A stretch of 64,000 bases of DNA from Streptomyces sp. NBC_00582. Its GTDB lineage: Bacteria > Actinomycetota > Actinomycetes > Streptomycetales > Streptomycetaceae. This document shows, in pieces, positions 1 to 9,362 of the stretch (position 1 is its first letter; every line of letters begins with the position of its first letter). Below the pieces are notes generated by a model. That model did not search any database, was not told the origin of the DNA, and worked only from the letters and a program-made list of their open reading frames with translations. The translations under genes and the position numbers were made by a program. Location of the stretch: assembly GCF_036345155.1 (NCBI RefSeq), contig NZ_CP107772.1, positions 8,556,001 to 8,620,000 on the forward strand. The letters are read 5' to 3'.

Positions 1-832
1 CCGCGCCGTCAACGTCTGCCGCGCCCACACCAAGGTGGCCGTCCTCACCTCGCCCGGCGCCGGCCCCGCCGAGCTCGGCCTGCTCCTGGAGGGCGTCCAC
101 CGCACCTTCGTGGTCTGCGAGGAACTCGGCACCGACCGCGAGCGGGTGAGCGTCCTCACCTCCGACAAGGCCGTCGACCACACCTGGCGCGACCCCAACG
201 TCGTCATCGTCATCGGCGGCCCGGCGAGCGCCGGCGGCGACGGCGACTGGATCGCCGGACGCGACCCGGCCACCGGCGCGCGCGGCTGGGCCCTGCCCGC
301 CCAGGCCTACGGCGGCGGCCTCGCCGAGGGGGAGTCGGACCTGCTGCGGGCGGCCCAACTCGCCCGGCTCGGACCCCGCGTCGGGGACCTCGTCTGGGAC
401 ATCGGCTGCGGCAGCGGCGCCTTCGCCACCGAGGCCGCGCGCACCGGCGCGGCCGTCCTCGCCGTCGACCACGACCTCCAGGCCTGCGCCCGCACCGACG
501 CCACCGCGCGCCGCCACGGCGTCCAGCTCCAGATCGTCCGCGGCAGGGCCCCGCACGTCCTGGAGAACCTGCCCGAACCGGACGTCGTCCGCGTCGGCGG
601 CGGAGGAGCGGCCGTCGTCTCCGCGGTCGCCGACCGCCGCCCGCAGCGCATAGTGACCCACGCGGCGACCCGTGACGCCGCCGAACGCGTCGGCCGCGAC
701 CTGACCGAGCACGGCTACGGCGTCGAGTGCGCCCTCGTCCAGTCCGTCCAACTCGACACGCGGCTGTGGACGGAGACCGAACGGAGCGTCGCGTTCCTGC
801 TCAGCGGGGTTCTCCCGGACCGCCGGACGTGA
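1..832 (+). CDS. cobL: Precorrin-6Y C5,15-methyltransferase (decarboxylating), 5'-truncated
   Basis: The gene enters from the left edge, and the frame is open from base 2 without a start. The first residues belong to the end of the CbiE-type (C5-methylase) half. The rest is the CbiT half, with a SAM-binding loop (VWDIGCGSGAFATEAA near nt 390-435, then AVDHD). CobL makes two SAM-dependent methylations and a decarboxylation of precorrin-6Y to give precorrin-8x in aerobic corrin synthesis. It lies on the same strand as the BluB-CobT fusion and cysG, so the area is a cobalamin/siroheme neighbourhood. The GTG at 35 is internal and not a true start. The family assignment is firm; the length is unknown because the gene is cut. 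Confidence 0.93.
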   Translation, partial: RAVNVCRAHTKVAVLTSPGAGPAELGLLLEGVHRTFVVCEELGTDRERVSVLTSDKAVDHTWRDPNVVIVIGGPASAGGDGDWIAGRDPATGARGWALPAQAYGGGLAEGESDLLRAAQLARLGPRVGDLVWDIGCGSGAFATEAARTGAAVLAVDHDLQACARTDATARRHGVQLQIVRGRAPHVLENLPEPDVVRVGGGGAAVVSAVADRRPQRIVTHAATRDAAERVGRDLTEHGYGVECALVQSVQLDTRLWTETERSVAFLLSGVLPDRRT

Positions 833-1198
833 CCCGGTTCGCCCTCCCGGTGATCCTGTTGTCGTACCGCTCGCGGTAGGCTGAACGATCGTCGTACCGC
901 TTCCGTTCGCCCGGCACTTCGTCGGCCAATGTCCGGAAAACACATCCCTTTTGGGCTGTGTGTGGTACGGCAGAACCGGAGCGCGCGCAACGTGGCGCAG
1001 TCCACAGTGGAGCGACGGAGATCAACCTGTCGCGAGGCGACGGCGAACGGGACAATGCCACTGAATGGCTTTGTCGCTTTTTCAGGCGGTCGTTCGTGCC
1101 GCTGGGCCCGGACGCTCGTTCTTCACTACGGGGCGATCGGTGCGCCGTTCCGGGTGAGCTGGTCGTAGGAGCACTAAACCGATGGGCGAGGGGTACGC
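833..1198. other. 366-bp gap upstream of bluB-cobT; repeat/palindrome, no riboswitch recognised
   Basis: No credible gene is present. The stretch contains a direct repeat GTCGTACCGCT at 861-871 and 891-901 (30-bp period). An inverted repeat TACCGC-TC-GCGGTA at 865-878 overlaps a TAGGCT (-10-like) at 877-882. This could be an operator/promoter for the downstream fusion gene. A cobalamin riboswitch was looked for but not convincingly found. Confidence 0.4.
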
Positions 1199-4100
1199 AT
1201 GACCGACACCGGCCAGGTCCCGGGCGAGGGGCTGCCGGAGAACGCAGGCACGGTGGAACAGCCGAGCGCCCCCGCGCACGGCGCGTACACCTACCTCTCC
1301 GAGACCACCGCCGAGGACGAAGACCTGTTGCTGCTGCCGGGCGCCCAGAGCGCCTGGGGCAACGAGGTGGCGCCGCCCGCACCCGAGCCGGTCGTCGAGA
1401 CGGTCCACGAGCCCGGCCCGCACGAGCTCTCCGGCCGCGACAGCGGCTCGGTCGACCTCAGCGCCGTACGTCTGCCCGGTCCGGCCGCGCCCGCGCAGCC
1501 CGCCCCGCGCCGGCCCCTGCACCTGGGCCCGCCGATCCCCGACGCCTCCGCGAGCCCGGTCCGCTCCCTCGCCGACCGAGGCCCGGCCGGCGCCCCGGTC
1601 CGCCACCCGGCCCAGCCCGCCACCGGCCCCGAGTACCTCGACGTCCCTCCCCTGCGCGAGACGCCCCCACAGGGCGCGGCGCCCTGGGGACCCGCGGCTC
1701 AGGCGACCGCGCCGGTCGCCGCTCCGGTCGCGGCCCAGCCGGCCGCTCCGGCTGCCGCCGCCGCTCCGGCCCAGGGGCCGGTGTCGTCCGGGGTGACGAC
1801 TGCGGAAACGGTTGTTCCGGTTCCGGCGGCGGAGCCGACGGCCACCCCGGAGCCCGGGCCGCTGAGCGTCGCCGACGCCGTCGTGGCCCGCGTGGCCACG
1901 GAGGCGATCGCCGCGACGAGCGGTGAGGGGGGCGGCGACGGTGACGCTGTCGGTGCCGCTCCCGCTGCCAGTGGGGATGCCGCTGCCGGTGGTGTCCTGC
2001 CCACGGCCCCTGCGGCGCAGGTCCCCGGAGCCGTGACCGCGGCTTCCGCCCAGGTGCCCGCGCCTGCCGCGCCCCAGCCGTTCTCTCCCACCGCGTCCGG
2101 GATCGTCGACACCGGCCAGCTCCTCGGAGCGGCTCTGATCGCCGAGGGCGAGCAGGACGTCTCCGACGAGGTGGAGGAGACGGCGCCGGTGGCCGGGGGC
2201 GAGGAGCCGGTCGGGTTCGTGGAGCCGGTCGCCGCGGTGCCGGTCGCCGCGGCGCCGACGTCCGTGCCGGAGGCTGCGCTTACGGCACCGGTCGAGCCCG
2301 TACCGGTCGAAGCGGTTCCTGCCGAGGTGGCTGAGGCCGCGGAAGGGAGCGCTGCCGAGGAGGCGCAGGCGCCTGAGGTGAGTGCCCCCGCCGCCGAGGT
2401 CGCGCAGGGGGAGGAGGCCGCCGTAGCCGAGGTGGCGCAGGCTCCCGCCGAGGCTGCTTCCGAGGCGGCCGAGGTCGCCGCCGAAGTGGCCGCCCCCGCT
2501 GCCGTGGACGCCCCCGTGGTGCCGGAGCCCGAGGCGGCGCCGCTGCCCGAGGCCGGCCCCGCCGAGGAGGCCGTGTCCGAGACGCCGGTTCCGGAAGAGG
2601 CCCCCGTGCAGGAGGCGGCCCAGGCCGTCGCGCCCACGCCCGGGACCGCGGCCCAGGCTCCCGAACCTGCCGCCCCCAGCGAGGCACCCGCACCGGCAGA
2701 GCCCGCGCAGGAAGCGGTGACCGTGGAGGTGGAGGCTCCCGCAGTAGCCGCCGCCGATGTCCCCGTGCCGGCGCAGGATGTCCAGGAGGACGCCGAGTCT
2801 CCGGCACCCGCGATCGTCCCTGACACCGTGCGACCCGTCGAAGACGTGCTCACGCCCGAGGCTGCGGCCGTCGCCGAGGCCGCACAGCCCGCCGAAGCCC
2901 CGCAGGCCGTCGACGCTCCGGCCGCACCCGTCGAGGCGGTGGCTCCCGTCGAGGCCGAAGCGGCTGAACCCGCCGTGCCCGCCGAGCCCGCGGTGGCGGC
3001 CCCGCCCGCCGAACAGGACACACCGCAGCCGCAGCCGCAGCCGCAGCCGCAGCCCGAGCCGGTGGCCGAGACCCACCCCGCCCCCGAGCAGGCGAAGCCC
3101 GCGGAGCCGACCGCAGAAGCGGAGCCGGAGCCGCAGCCGAGCCCTGAGGAGGCGGTGGCGCCCGAACCTGTCGCCCCGGCAGCCCACCAGCCGGACGAGG
3201 CATCTCAGATCCTGGACACCGCTGAGCCGGCCCCGGCCCCAGTGGCTGCCCCGCAGCCGGACGCGCCGACCGAGGCTGCCGCGGAGGCCCCCGTGCAGGC
3301 CCAACCGGTCCCGACCCCGACTCCCCAGCAGGACCAGCCGGACGAGCCGGACCAGCCCGCCGGCACCTTCGTACCGGTCGAGGGCACTGTGCCCACCACC
3401 CCGCACCTCGCCCCCACCCCGCCCCAGGGCGTGCAGCTCCTCCCGGACATCCCGCACCACGCCGAGACGCAGCCCGAGGCGGCGGCCGGGGCACCCGCGG
3501 AACAGCCCGAGGCACCGGTGGAGGCGGCCGCGGAAGAGCCCGAGGCGGTCCTCGTGCAGCCCGCCGTCGCGACGGCTGCCCCCACGGTCCCCACCGTTCC
3601 CGCCCCCCGTGCGGCCGATCCAGCTCCCGCCCCGGCGACCCCGGACCCGGAGCCCGAGGCCGACGTCCAGGCCGACCACGACCCCGAGGTCGCGCAGAAC
3701 CCGGAGGACCTGGAAACCAGGGCCGCCGACCAGGAAGAGAGCACGGCCACCGTGGAAGAAGCCAGGGAGTCCACCGGTCCTGCCGCGCCCGCGTACGACG
3801 ACGCCGAGCGCGAGGCCGTCCTGAAGGTCATGCGCGAGCGCCGTGACATCCGCAACGGCTTCCGCGACGACCCGATCCCGCACGAGGTGCTGCTGAGGGT
3901 CCTGGAGGCCGCCCACACCGCGCCGTCCGTCGGGCACTCGCAGCCCTGGGACTTCGTCGTGATCCGCTCCGCCGAGACCCGGCGCGCGATGCACGAACTG
4001 GCGATGCGTCAGCGCGACGCGTACGCCAAGTCCCTCCCCAAGGGCCGTGCGAAGCAGTTCAAGGAACTGAAGATCGAGGCCATCCTCGAGACCCCGGTGA

Positions 4101-5509
4101 ACATCGTGGTCACCGCCGACCCGACCCGCGGCGGCCGCCACACCCTGGGCCGCCACACCCAGCCCCAGATGGCGCCGTACTCCTCCGCGCTCGCGGTCGA
4201 GAACCTCTGGCTCGCGGCACGCGCCGAGGGCCTCGGTGTGGGCTGGGTCAGCTTCTTCGACGAGCGTGAGATGGTCCGCGCCCTCGGCCTGCCCGAGCAC
4301 CTCGAAGTGGTCGCCTACCTCTGCGTCGGCTACGTCGACGAGTTCCCGCCCGAGCCCGAGCTGATGCAGGCCGGGTGGGCCAAGCGCCGCCCGCTGTCCT
4401 GGGTCGTGCACGAGGAGACGTACGGCCGTCGCGCGCTGCCCGGCGAGGACCCGCACGACCTGCTCGCCGAGACCGTCGCCAGCGTCCGCCCGCTGGACGC
4501 CAAGGCGCTCGGCGAGGCGTGGGAGCGGCAGAAGCGGATGACCAAGCCGGCCGGCGCGCTCGGCATGCTGGAGATCATCTCCGCGCAGCTCTCCGGTCTG
4601 TCCCGGCAGTGCCCGCCGCCGATCCCGGAGCCCGCGGCCGTCGCGATCTTCGCGGGCGACCACGGCGTCCACGCCCAGGGCGTCACCCCGTGGCCGCAGG
4701 AGGTGACGGCCCAGATGGTCGCCAACTTCCTCGGCGGGGGAGCGGTCTGCAACGCCTTCGCGAGCCAGGTGGGCGCCGAGGTCTGCGTGGTGGACGTGGG
4801 CGTGGCCGCCGACCTCCCGGCGACCCCCGGCCTGCTGCCCCGCAAGGTCCGCGCCGGCACCTCCGACATGACCACGGGCCCCGCGATGACCCGCGAGGAG
4901 GCCAAGCAGGCCATCGAGGTCGGCATCGAGACCGCCCGCGACCTGGTGGCGGCTGGCAACAAGGCCCTGCTGACGGGCGAGATGGGCATCGCGAACACCA
5001 CCGCGTCCGCCGCCCTCATCTCCGTGTTCACGGGCGCCGACCCCTCCGAGGTCACGGGCCGCGGCACCGGCATCAACGACGAGACCCTCGCCCGCAAGAC
5101 CGAGGTGGTCCGCCGTGCCCTGGAACTCCACCAGCCGGACCCGGCCGACCCCATCGGCGTCCTGGCCGCGATCGGCGGCTTCGAGCACGCGGCGATGGTC
5201 GGCCTCCTGCTCGGCGGCGCGTCCCTGCGGACGCCGGTGATCCTGGACGGCGTCAGCGCCGGCGCCGCCGCCCTGGTGGCCCGCGCCATCGCCCCGGAGG
5301 TCCTCGCGGCCTGCATCGCCGGCCACCGCAGCGCCGAGCCGGGGCATGTGGCCGCCCTGAACAAGCTGGGCCTGCGCCCCTTGGTCGACCTGGACCTCCG
5401 CCTCGGCGAGGGCACCGGCGCGTTGTTGGCCCTGCCGCTGGTGCAGAGCACGGCGAGGGCCATGCACGAGGTGGCGACCTTCGACTCGGCGGGCGTCACC
5501 GAGAAGTAG
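1199..5509 (+). CDS. cobT: BluB-CobT fusion with very long low-complexity N-terminus
   Basis: This 1436-residue protein has three parts. Residues about 1-864 are Pro/Ala/Glu/Val-rich and probably disordered, including a QP run from a hexanucleotide repeat near 3025-3054. Residues about 865-1090 are a BluB-type nitroreductase fold (RRDIRNGF, APSVGHSQPWDF, GWVSFFDE), which cuts FMNH2 to 5,6-dimethylbenzimidazole. Residues about 1094-1436 are CobT (AIFAGDHGVHAQGVTPWP, and GEGTGA with the catalytic Glu near 1404), which transfers phosphoribose from nicotinate mononucleotide to that base. One polypeptide thus makes and activates the lower ligand of B12. The ATG at 1199 opens the frame. The first 60 residues are less repetitive and look protein-like. 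CobT alone is normally about 350 aa, so the N-terminal extension is the oddity. Confidence 0.93.
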   Translation: MTDTGQVPGEGLPENAGTVEQPSAPAHGAYTYLSETTAEDEDLLLLPGAQSAWGNEVAPPAPEPVVETVHEPGPHELSGRDSGSVDLSAVRLPGPAAPAQPAPRRPLHLGPPIPDASASPVRSLADRGPAGAPVRHPAQPATGPEYLDVPPLRETPPQGAAPWGPAAQATAPVAAPVAAQPAAPAAAAAPAQGPVSSGVTTAETVVPVPAAEPTATPEPGPLSVADAVVARVATEAIAATSGEGGGDGDAVGAAPAASGDAAAGGVLPTAPAAQVPGAVTAASAQVPAPAAPQPFSPTASGIVDTGQLLGAALIAEGEQDVSDEVEETAPVAGGEEPVGFVEPVAAVPVAAAPTSVPEAALTAPVEPVPVEAVPAEVAEAAEGSAAEEAQAPEVSAPAAEVAQGEEAAVAEVAQAPAEAASEAAEVAAEVAAPAAVDAPVVPEPEAAPLPEAGPAEEAVSETPVPEEAPVQEAAQAVAPTPGTAAQAPEPAAPSEAPAPAEPAQEAVTVEVEAPAVAAADVPVPAQDVQEDAESPAPAIVPDTVRPVEDVLTPEAAAVAEAAQPAEAPQAVDAPAAPVEAVAPVEAEAAEPAVPAEPAVAAPPAEQDTPQPQPQPQPQPEPVAETHPAPEQAKPAEPTAEAEPEPQPSPEEAVAPEPVAPAAHQPDEASQILDTAEPAPAPVAAPQPDAPTEAAAEAPVQAQPVPTPTPQQDQPDEPDQPAGTFVPVEGTVPTTPHLAPTPPQGVQLLPDIPHHAETQPEAAAGAPAEQPEAPVEAAAEEPEAVLVQPAVATAAPTVPTVPAPRAADPAPAPATPDPEPEADVQADHDPEVAQNPEDLETRAADQEESTATVEEARESTGPAAPAYDDAEREAVLKVMRERRDIRNGFRDDPIPHEVLLRVLEAAHTAPSVGHSQPWDFVVIRSAETRRAMHELAMRQRDAYAKSLPKGRAKQFKELKIEAILETPVNIVVTADPTRGGRHTLGRHTQPQMAPYSSALAVENLWLAARAEGLGVGWVSFFDEREMVRALGLPEHLEVVAYLCVGYVDEFPPEPELMQAGWAKRRPLSWVVHEETYGRRALPGEDPHDLLAETVASVRPLDAKALGEAWERQKRMTKPAGALGMLEIISAQLSGLSRQCPPPIPEPAAVAIFAGDHGVHAQGVTPWPQEVTAQMVANFLGGGAVCNAFASQVGAEVCVVDVGVAADLPATPGLLPRKVRAGTSDMTTGPAMTREEAKQAIEVGIETARDLVAAGNKALLTGEMGIANTTASAALISVFTGADPSEVTGRGTGINDETLARKTEVVRRALELHQPDPADPIGVLAAIGGFEHAAMVGLLLGGASLRTPVILDGVSAGAAALVARAIAPEVLAACIAGHRSAEPGHVAALNKLGLRPLVDLDLRLGEGTGALLALPLVQSTARAMHEVATFDSAGVTEK

Positions 5510-5518
5510 GCGTGAGGG

Positions 5519-5547
5519 GCACCCGGGACGACGGTTCCGGGTGCTTT
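5519..5547 (+). terminator. Terminator after bluB-cobT
   Basis: An 8-bp perfect stem, GCACCCGG/CCGGGTGC (5519-5526 and 5537-5544), is followed by TTT, 10 bp after the stop codon. It has the form of an intrinsic terminator. Confidence 0.7.
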
Positions 5548-5716
5548 CTCGCTGAGGCGAGGTGCCCGACGGCCACATGGTGGCGGACCGCGGTGGTGCC
5601 ACGGCCCGCACCCGGCCCGTGGTGCCCAGCCACCGGACACCTCAGCCGCCGAACCCCCGCACCCTTAAAATGTGCACGTCAGGGCAACCGCCAAGCCCCG
5701 GAGGAGCCGCACCCTC

Positions 5717-6979
5717 ATGGCCGAACACCCCGCCTACCCCGTAGGCCTCCGCCTCACCGGCCGCAGGGTCGTCGTCCTCGGCGCCGGCCAGGTCGCCCAG
5801 CGCCGCCTCCCCGCCCTCATCGCGGCGGGCGCGGACATCCACCTCGTGTCCCCTGAAGCGACCCCCTCCGTGGAGGCGATGGCGGACGCGGGCGAACTCA
5901 CCTGGCACAGGCGCCCCTACGCCGAAGGCGACCTCGCGGACGCCTGGTACGCCCTGATCGCCACCAGCGACCAGGAGGCCAACGCCCACGCCTCGGCCGA
6001 AGCGGAGCGCCACCGCGTGTGGTGCGTCCGCTCCGACGACGCCGACCGGGCGACCGCCTGGACCCCGGCCACCGGCACCAGCGAGGGCGTCACCGTCGCC
6101 GTCCTGACCACGGACGCCAAGGGCCGCGACCCCCGCCACACCGCCGCCATCCGCGACGCGGTGGTGGAGGGCCTGCGCGACGGCACCCTCGTCGCCCCCC
6201 ACCACCGCACCCGCACCCCCGGCGTCGCCCTCGTCGGCGGCGGCCCCGGCGACCCCGACCTGATCACGGTCCGCGGCCGCCGCCTCCTCGCCGAGGCCGA
6301 CGTCGTCATCGCCGACCGCCTCGGCCCCCGCGACCTCCTCGCCGAACTCCCCCCGCACGTCGAGGTGATCGACGCGGCGAAGATCCCGTACGGCCGGTAC
6401 ATGGCCCAGGAGGCCATCAACAACGCGCTGATCGAGCACGCCCGGCAGGGCAGGTCGGTGGTCCGCCTCAAGGGCGGCGACCCCTATGTCTTCGGCCGTG
6501 GCATGGAGGAACTCCAGGCCCTCGCCGAGGCCGGCATCCCCTGCACGGTCGTCCCCGGCATCTCCAGCTCCATCTCGGTCCCGGGCGCGGCCGGAATCCC
6601 CGTCACCCACCGCGGTGTGGCCCACGAGTTCACGGTCGTCAGTGGCCATGTCGCCCCCGACGACGAGCGCTCCCTGGTCGACTGGCCGTCCCTCGCCCGG
6701 CTCACCGGCACCCTCGTGATCCTGATGGGCGTCGACAAGATCGGGAAGATCGCCGAGACGCTCGTCGCCCACGGCAAGCCGGCCGAGACGCCCGTCGCCC
6801 TGGTCCAGGAGGGCACGACCGCCGCCCAGCGCCGCGTCGACGCGACCCTGGCGACGGTCGCCGAGACGGTACGGACGCAGGAGGTCAGGCCTCCCGCGGT
6901 CATCGTGATCGGCGAGGTCGTCGCGGTGGGCCCGGAGTCGAAGCCGGAGCCGGAGCCCGGACCGAAGACGTCGGCCTGA
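5717..6979 (+). CDS. cysG: Siroheme synthase / uroporphyrinogen-III C-methyltransferase
   Basis: The 420-aa product has two modules. The N-terminal NAD-binding precorrin-2 dehydrogenase/ferrochelatase starts VVVLGAGQVAQRRLPAL. The C-terminal SAM-dependent uroporphyrinogen-III methylase begins near residue 168 (ALVGGGPGDPDLITVRG) and has KGGDPYVFGRG. It makes precorrin-2, which feeds both siroheme and the neighbouring cobalamin genes. The ATG at 5717 is chosen because GGAGGAG (5700-5706) lies 10 nt upstream; an in-frame ATG at 5672 lacks such a site. A TAAAAT box at 5666-5671 could be the -10. E. coli CysG is about 457 aa, so this is a normal, slightly short member. Confidence 0.94.
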   Translation: MAEHPAYPVGLRLTGRRVVVLGAGQVAQRRLPALIAAGADIHLVSPEATPSVEAMADAGELTWHRRPYAEGDLADAWYALIATSDQEANAHASAEAERHRVWCVRSDDADRATAWTPATGTSEGVTVAVLTTDAKGRDPRHTAAIRDAVVEGLRDGTLVAPHHRTRTPGVALVGGGPGDPDLITVRGRRLLAEADVVIADRLGPRDLLAELPPHVEVIDAAKIPYGRYMAQEAINNALIEHARQGRSVVRLKGGDPYVFGRGMEELQALAEAGIPCTVVPGISSSISVPGAAGIPVTHRGVAHEFTVVSGHVAPDDERSLVDWPSLARLTGTLVILMGVDKIGKIAETLVAHGKPAETPVALVQEGTTAAQRRVDATLATVAETVRTQEVRPPAVIVIGEVVAVGPESKPEPEPGPKTSA

Positions 6980-7023
6980 CCAGGCCTGGCGTAACCCCGG
7001 GTAACACAACCCGTTCACAGCCG

Positions 7024-7052
7024 TTGGCACCACACCCAGGACAAGGCAGTAT
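7024..7052 (+). promoter_or_regulatory. Promoter for TrmH-family gene (leaderless)
   Basis: TTGGCA (7024-7029) and CAGTAT (7047-7052) are separated by exactly 17 bp. The GTG start is at 7059, 6 nt past the -10, so transcription should begin at or next to the start codon. Confidence 0.6.
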
Positions 7053-7058
7053 CACCCT

Positions 7059-7877
7059 GTGGCCGATCTCATCACCGTTGAGGACCCCGACGACCCGCGC
7101 CTGCGCGACTACACCGGCCTGACCGACGTCGAGCTGCGCCGCAAGCGCGAGCCCGCCGAGGGCCTGTTCATCGCGGAGGGCGAGAAGGTCATCCGGCGGG
7201 CCAAGGACGCCGGGTACGAGATGCGCTCGATGCTGCTCTCCGCCAAGTGGGTCGACGTCATGCGCGATGTCATCGACGAGCTCCCGGCCCCGGTCTACGC
7301 CGTCAGCCCGGAGCTCGCCGAACGCGTCACCGGCTACCACGTGCACCGGGGCGCCCTCGCCTCCATGCAGCGCAAGCCGCTCCCGACGGCCGCCGAACTC
7401 CTCCGGGTGGCCCGCCGGGTCGTGATCATGGAATCCGTAAATGATCATACGAACATCGGCGCGATCTTCCGTTCGGCGGCAGCGCTGGGCATGGACGCGG
7501 TCCTGCTCTCCCCGGACTGCGCCGACCCCCTCTACCGCCGCAGTGTGAAGGTCTCGATGGGCGCGGTCTTCTCCGTGCCGTACGCCCGACTCGACACCTG
7601 GCCCAAGGGCCTGGACTCGGTCCGTGAGGCCGGCTTCACCCTCCTCGCCCTCACCCCGGACGAGAAGGCCCGCTCCTTGGACGAGGCGGCCCCGCACCGT
7701 ATGGACAGGGTCGCCCTGATGCTCGGCGCCGAGGGCGACGGCCTGTCCACCCAGGCCCTGGTCGCCGCCGACGAATGGGTCCGCATCCCGATGTCCCACG
7801 GCGTCGACTCCCTCAACGTGGGCGCGGCGGCAGCGGTCGCCTTCTACGCGGTGGCGACGGGCCGCCCCCGAAGCTGA
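7059..7877 (+). CDS. TrmH/SpoU-family RNA 2'-O-methyltransferase
   Basis: The 272-aa product has the SpoU layout. An N-terminal substrate-binding part (about 1-100, with EGLFIAEGEKVIRRA) is followed by the knotted SAM-binding domain, with the conserved ESVNDHTNIGAIFRSAAALG (motif 1), LMLGAEGDGLS (motif 2) and IPMSHGVDSLNVGAAAAVAF (motif 3). Such enzymes methylate ribose 2'-OH in tRNA or rRNA; the exact target cannot be told. No ribosome-binding site is visible, which fits the leaderless promoter directly upstream. It converges on the kinase gene, with stop codons 9 bp apart. Confidence 0.92.
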   Translation: MADLITVEDPDDPRLRDYTGLTDVELRRKREPAEGLFIAEGEKVIRRAKDAGYEMRSMLLSAKWVDVMRDVIDELPAPVYAVSPELAERVTGYHVHRGALASMQRKPLPTAAELLRVARRVVIMESVNDHTNIGAIFRSAAALGMDAVLLSPDCADPLYRRSVKVSMGAVFSVPYARLDTWPKGLDSVREAGFTLLALTPDEKARSLDEAAPHRMDRVALMLGAEGDGLSTQALVAADEWVRIPMSHGVDSLNVGAAAAVAFYAVATGRPRS

Positions 7878-7886
7878 CGGGTCGTC

Positions 7887-9362
7887 CTACTCCCCGCCGA
7901 CGGGGGGAGCGTGCGGCGGGGACTGCGACAGCCGTGCCTGATGCCGTACGACGCCGTCCTTGCCGCCGAGCCCACGGGCCGGCCCCTGGCAGCCCTGGAC
8001 GATGCCGATGCCCAGCGCGACCAGCAGCGTCACCACGACGAAGACGAACAGCCGCTGGCGCAGCAGCCGTGGATTGGCGGGCCGACGACCGGTCCCCGTG
8101 TTCCTCGGCCCCGGCCGCCCGGCCCCGCTGCGGGGTGCGGGCCGGCTGCCGCTGCCGCCGGGACGACCGCCGCGCGAGGAGGGGGAGGGGCGGCTTCCGG
8201 ACCGCGAGGCGGAGGAGCCACCGCCACCACCCCGTGAGGCACTTCCGCCCCGGGAGGGAACCCCACCCCGAGAGGGAGCCGCCCCACGGGAGGAGGAGGC
8301 TCCACCCCGAGGCGCAGGAGTACCGCCCCCGGCCCCCTGACCGCCCCCGGCCCCCTGACCGCCCCCGTACCCGTGCCCGTGCCCGGCCCCTGGACCTGCT
8401 CCCGTACCCGCACCCGCTCCCGTCCCGGACGGGCCCGGCTGGCGCAGGGTGCGCTCGGGATAGCTGGAGTGGTTGAGCCGCCCGGTGGGCCGGTCCGCCT
8501 CGGCGGCCCTCGGCACCGGCGGTCGTGCGTCGCCCATCCCCTGGGCCTCGCGGGCGGCGATCTCCTTCAGCCGCAGCGAGAGATCGAGGGTGCTGGGCCG
8601 TTCCTCGGGGTCCTTCGCCAGACAGGCCCGGATCAGCGGGGCCAGGGCGTCGGCGACACCGTGCAGATGGGGCTCCTCGTGCACTACTCGGTACAGCATC
8701 ACCTCGGAACTGCCGTGCCCGAAGGGGGAGTCGGCCGTGGAGGCGTAGGCGAGGGTGGCGCCGAGGGAGAACACGTCCGTGGCCGGGGTGACGGCGGCTC
8801 CCCGCACCTGTTCGGGCGCGAGGAAGCCGGGGGAGCCGACGGCCGTGCCGACATGGGTGAGCGTCGAGGCGCCGGTCGCCCAGGCGATGCCGAAGTCGAT
8901 GATCCGCGGCCCCTTGGGGGACAGCAGGATGTTGGAGGGTTTGAGGTCCCGGTGCACGACCCCGGCCTCGTGGACGGCGACGAGCCCCTCCGACAGCGCG
9001 GCCCCGATCGACGCGAGCTCGGCGGCCCCGAGCGGCCCCTCGTCGTTGACCTTGTCGTGGAGCGAGGGCCCGGGAACGTACTGGGTGGCGAACCACGGCC
9101 GGTCGGCGTCGAGATCCGCGGCGACCAGCCGGGCCGTGCATCCGCCCCGGATCCGGCGGGCGGCCGACACCTCGCGCGCGAAGCGCGACCGGAACTCCTG
9201 GTCCTCCGCCAGATCGGGCCGGATCACCTTCAGCGCGACCCGCTGGCCCTTCTTGTCGGAACCCAGATAGACGACACCCATCCCGCCCGCGCCGAGCCGT
9301 CGGTGAAGCTTGAACGAGCCGACGACGCGCGGGTCCTCGCGCCTCAGGCGCATCATCGCCAT
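7887..9362 (-). CDS. Membrane-anchored Ser/Thr protein kinase (PknB/Hanks type)
   Basis: A full kinase domain occupies residues about 1-270: Gly loop GAGGMGVVYLG, the VALKV lysine, HRDLKPSNILL catalytic loop, DFGIAW, and APEQVRG. A long Gly/Ser/Pro/Arg-rich low-complexity linker follows. A single hydrophobic segment near the end (FVFVVVTLLVALGIGIVQG) leaves a short external tail, so the kinase is cytoplasmic and C-terminally anchored. No PASTA repeats are present. Several ATGs are clustered. The one at 9362 is preferred because GGGG lies just upstream; starts at 9368 and 9398 are possible. Its substrate is unknown. Its last codons can form a small hairpin that may end transcription from both converging genes. 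Confidence 0.9.
   Translation of the reverse strand: MAMMRLRREDPRVVGSFKLHRRLGAGGMGVVYLGSDKKGQRVALKVIRPDLAEDQEFRSRFAREVSAARRIRGGCTARLVAADLDADRPWFATQYVPGPSLHDKVNDEGPLGAAELASIGAALSEGLVAVHEAGVVHRDLKPSNILLSPKGPRIIDFGIAWATGASTLTHVGTAVGSPGFLAPEQVRGAAVTPATDVFSLGATLAYASTADSPFGHGSSEVMLYRVVHEEPHLHGVADALAPLIRACLAKDPEERPSTLDLSLRLKEIAAREAQGMGDARPPVPRAAEADRPTGRLNHSSYPERTLRQPGPSGTGAGAGTGAGPGAGHGHGYGGGQGAGGGQGAGGGTPAPRGGASSSRGAAPSRGGVPSRGGSASRGGGGGSSASRSGSRPSPSSRGGRPGGSGSRPAPRSGAGRPGPRNTGTGRRPANPRLLRQRLFVFVVVTLLVALGIGIVQGCQGPARGLGGKDGVVRHQARLSQSPPHAPPVGGE

Noticed and set aside
1040..1075. Cobalamin riboswitch before bluB-cobT (GCCACTG word at about 1057)
   Set aside because: Only the short GCCACTG core matches; the upstream conserved parts of the aptamer could not be found. 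A covariance search would decide.
1082..5611. A 1509-codon open frame on the minus strand opposite bluB-cobT
   Set aside because: It is antisense to the fusion gene, its composition (Gly/Arg/Leu repeats) mirrors that gene's codon pattern, and it has no domain. GC-rich genes often open long shadow frames.
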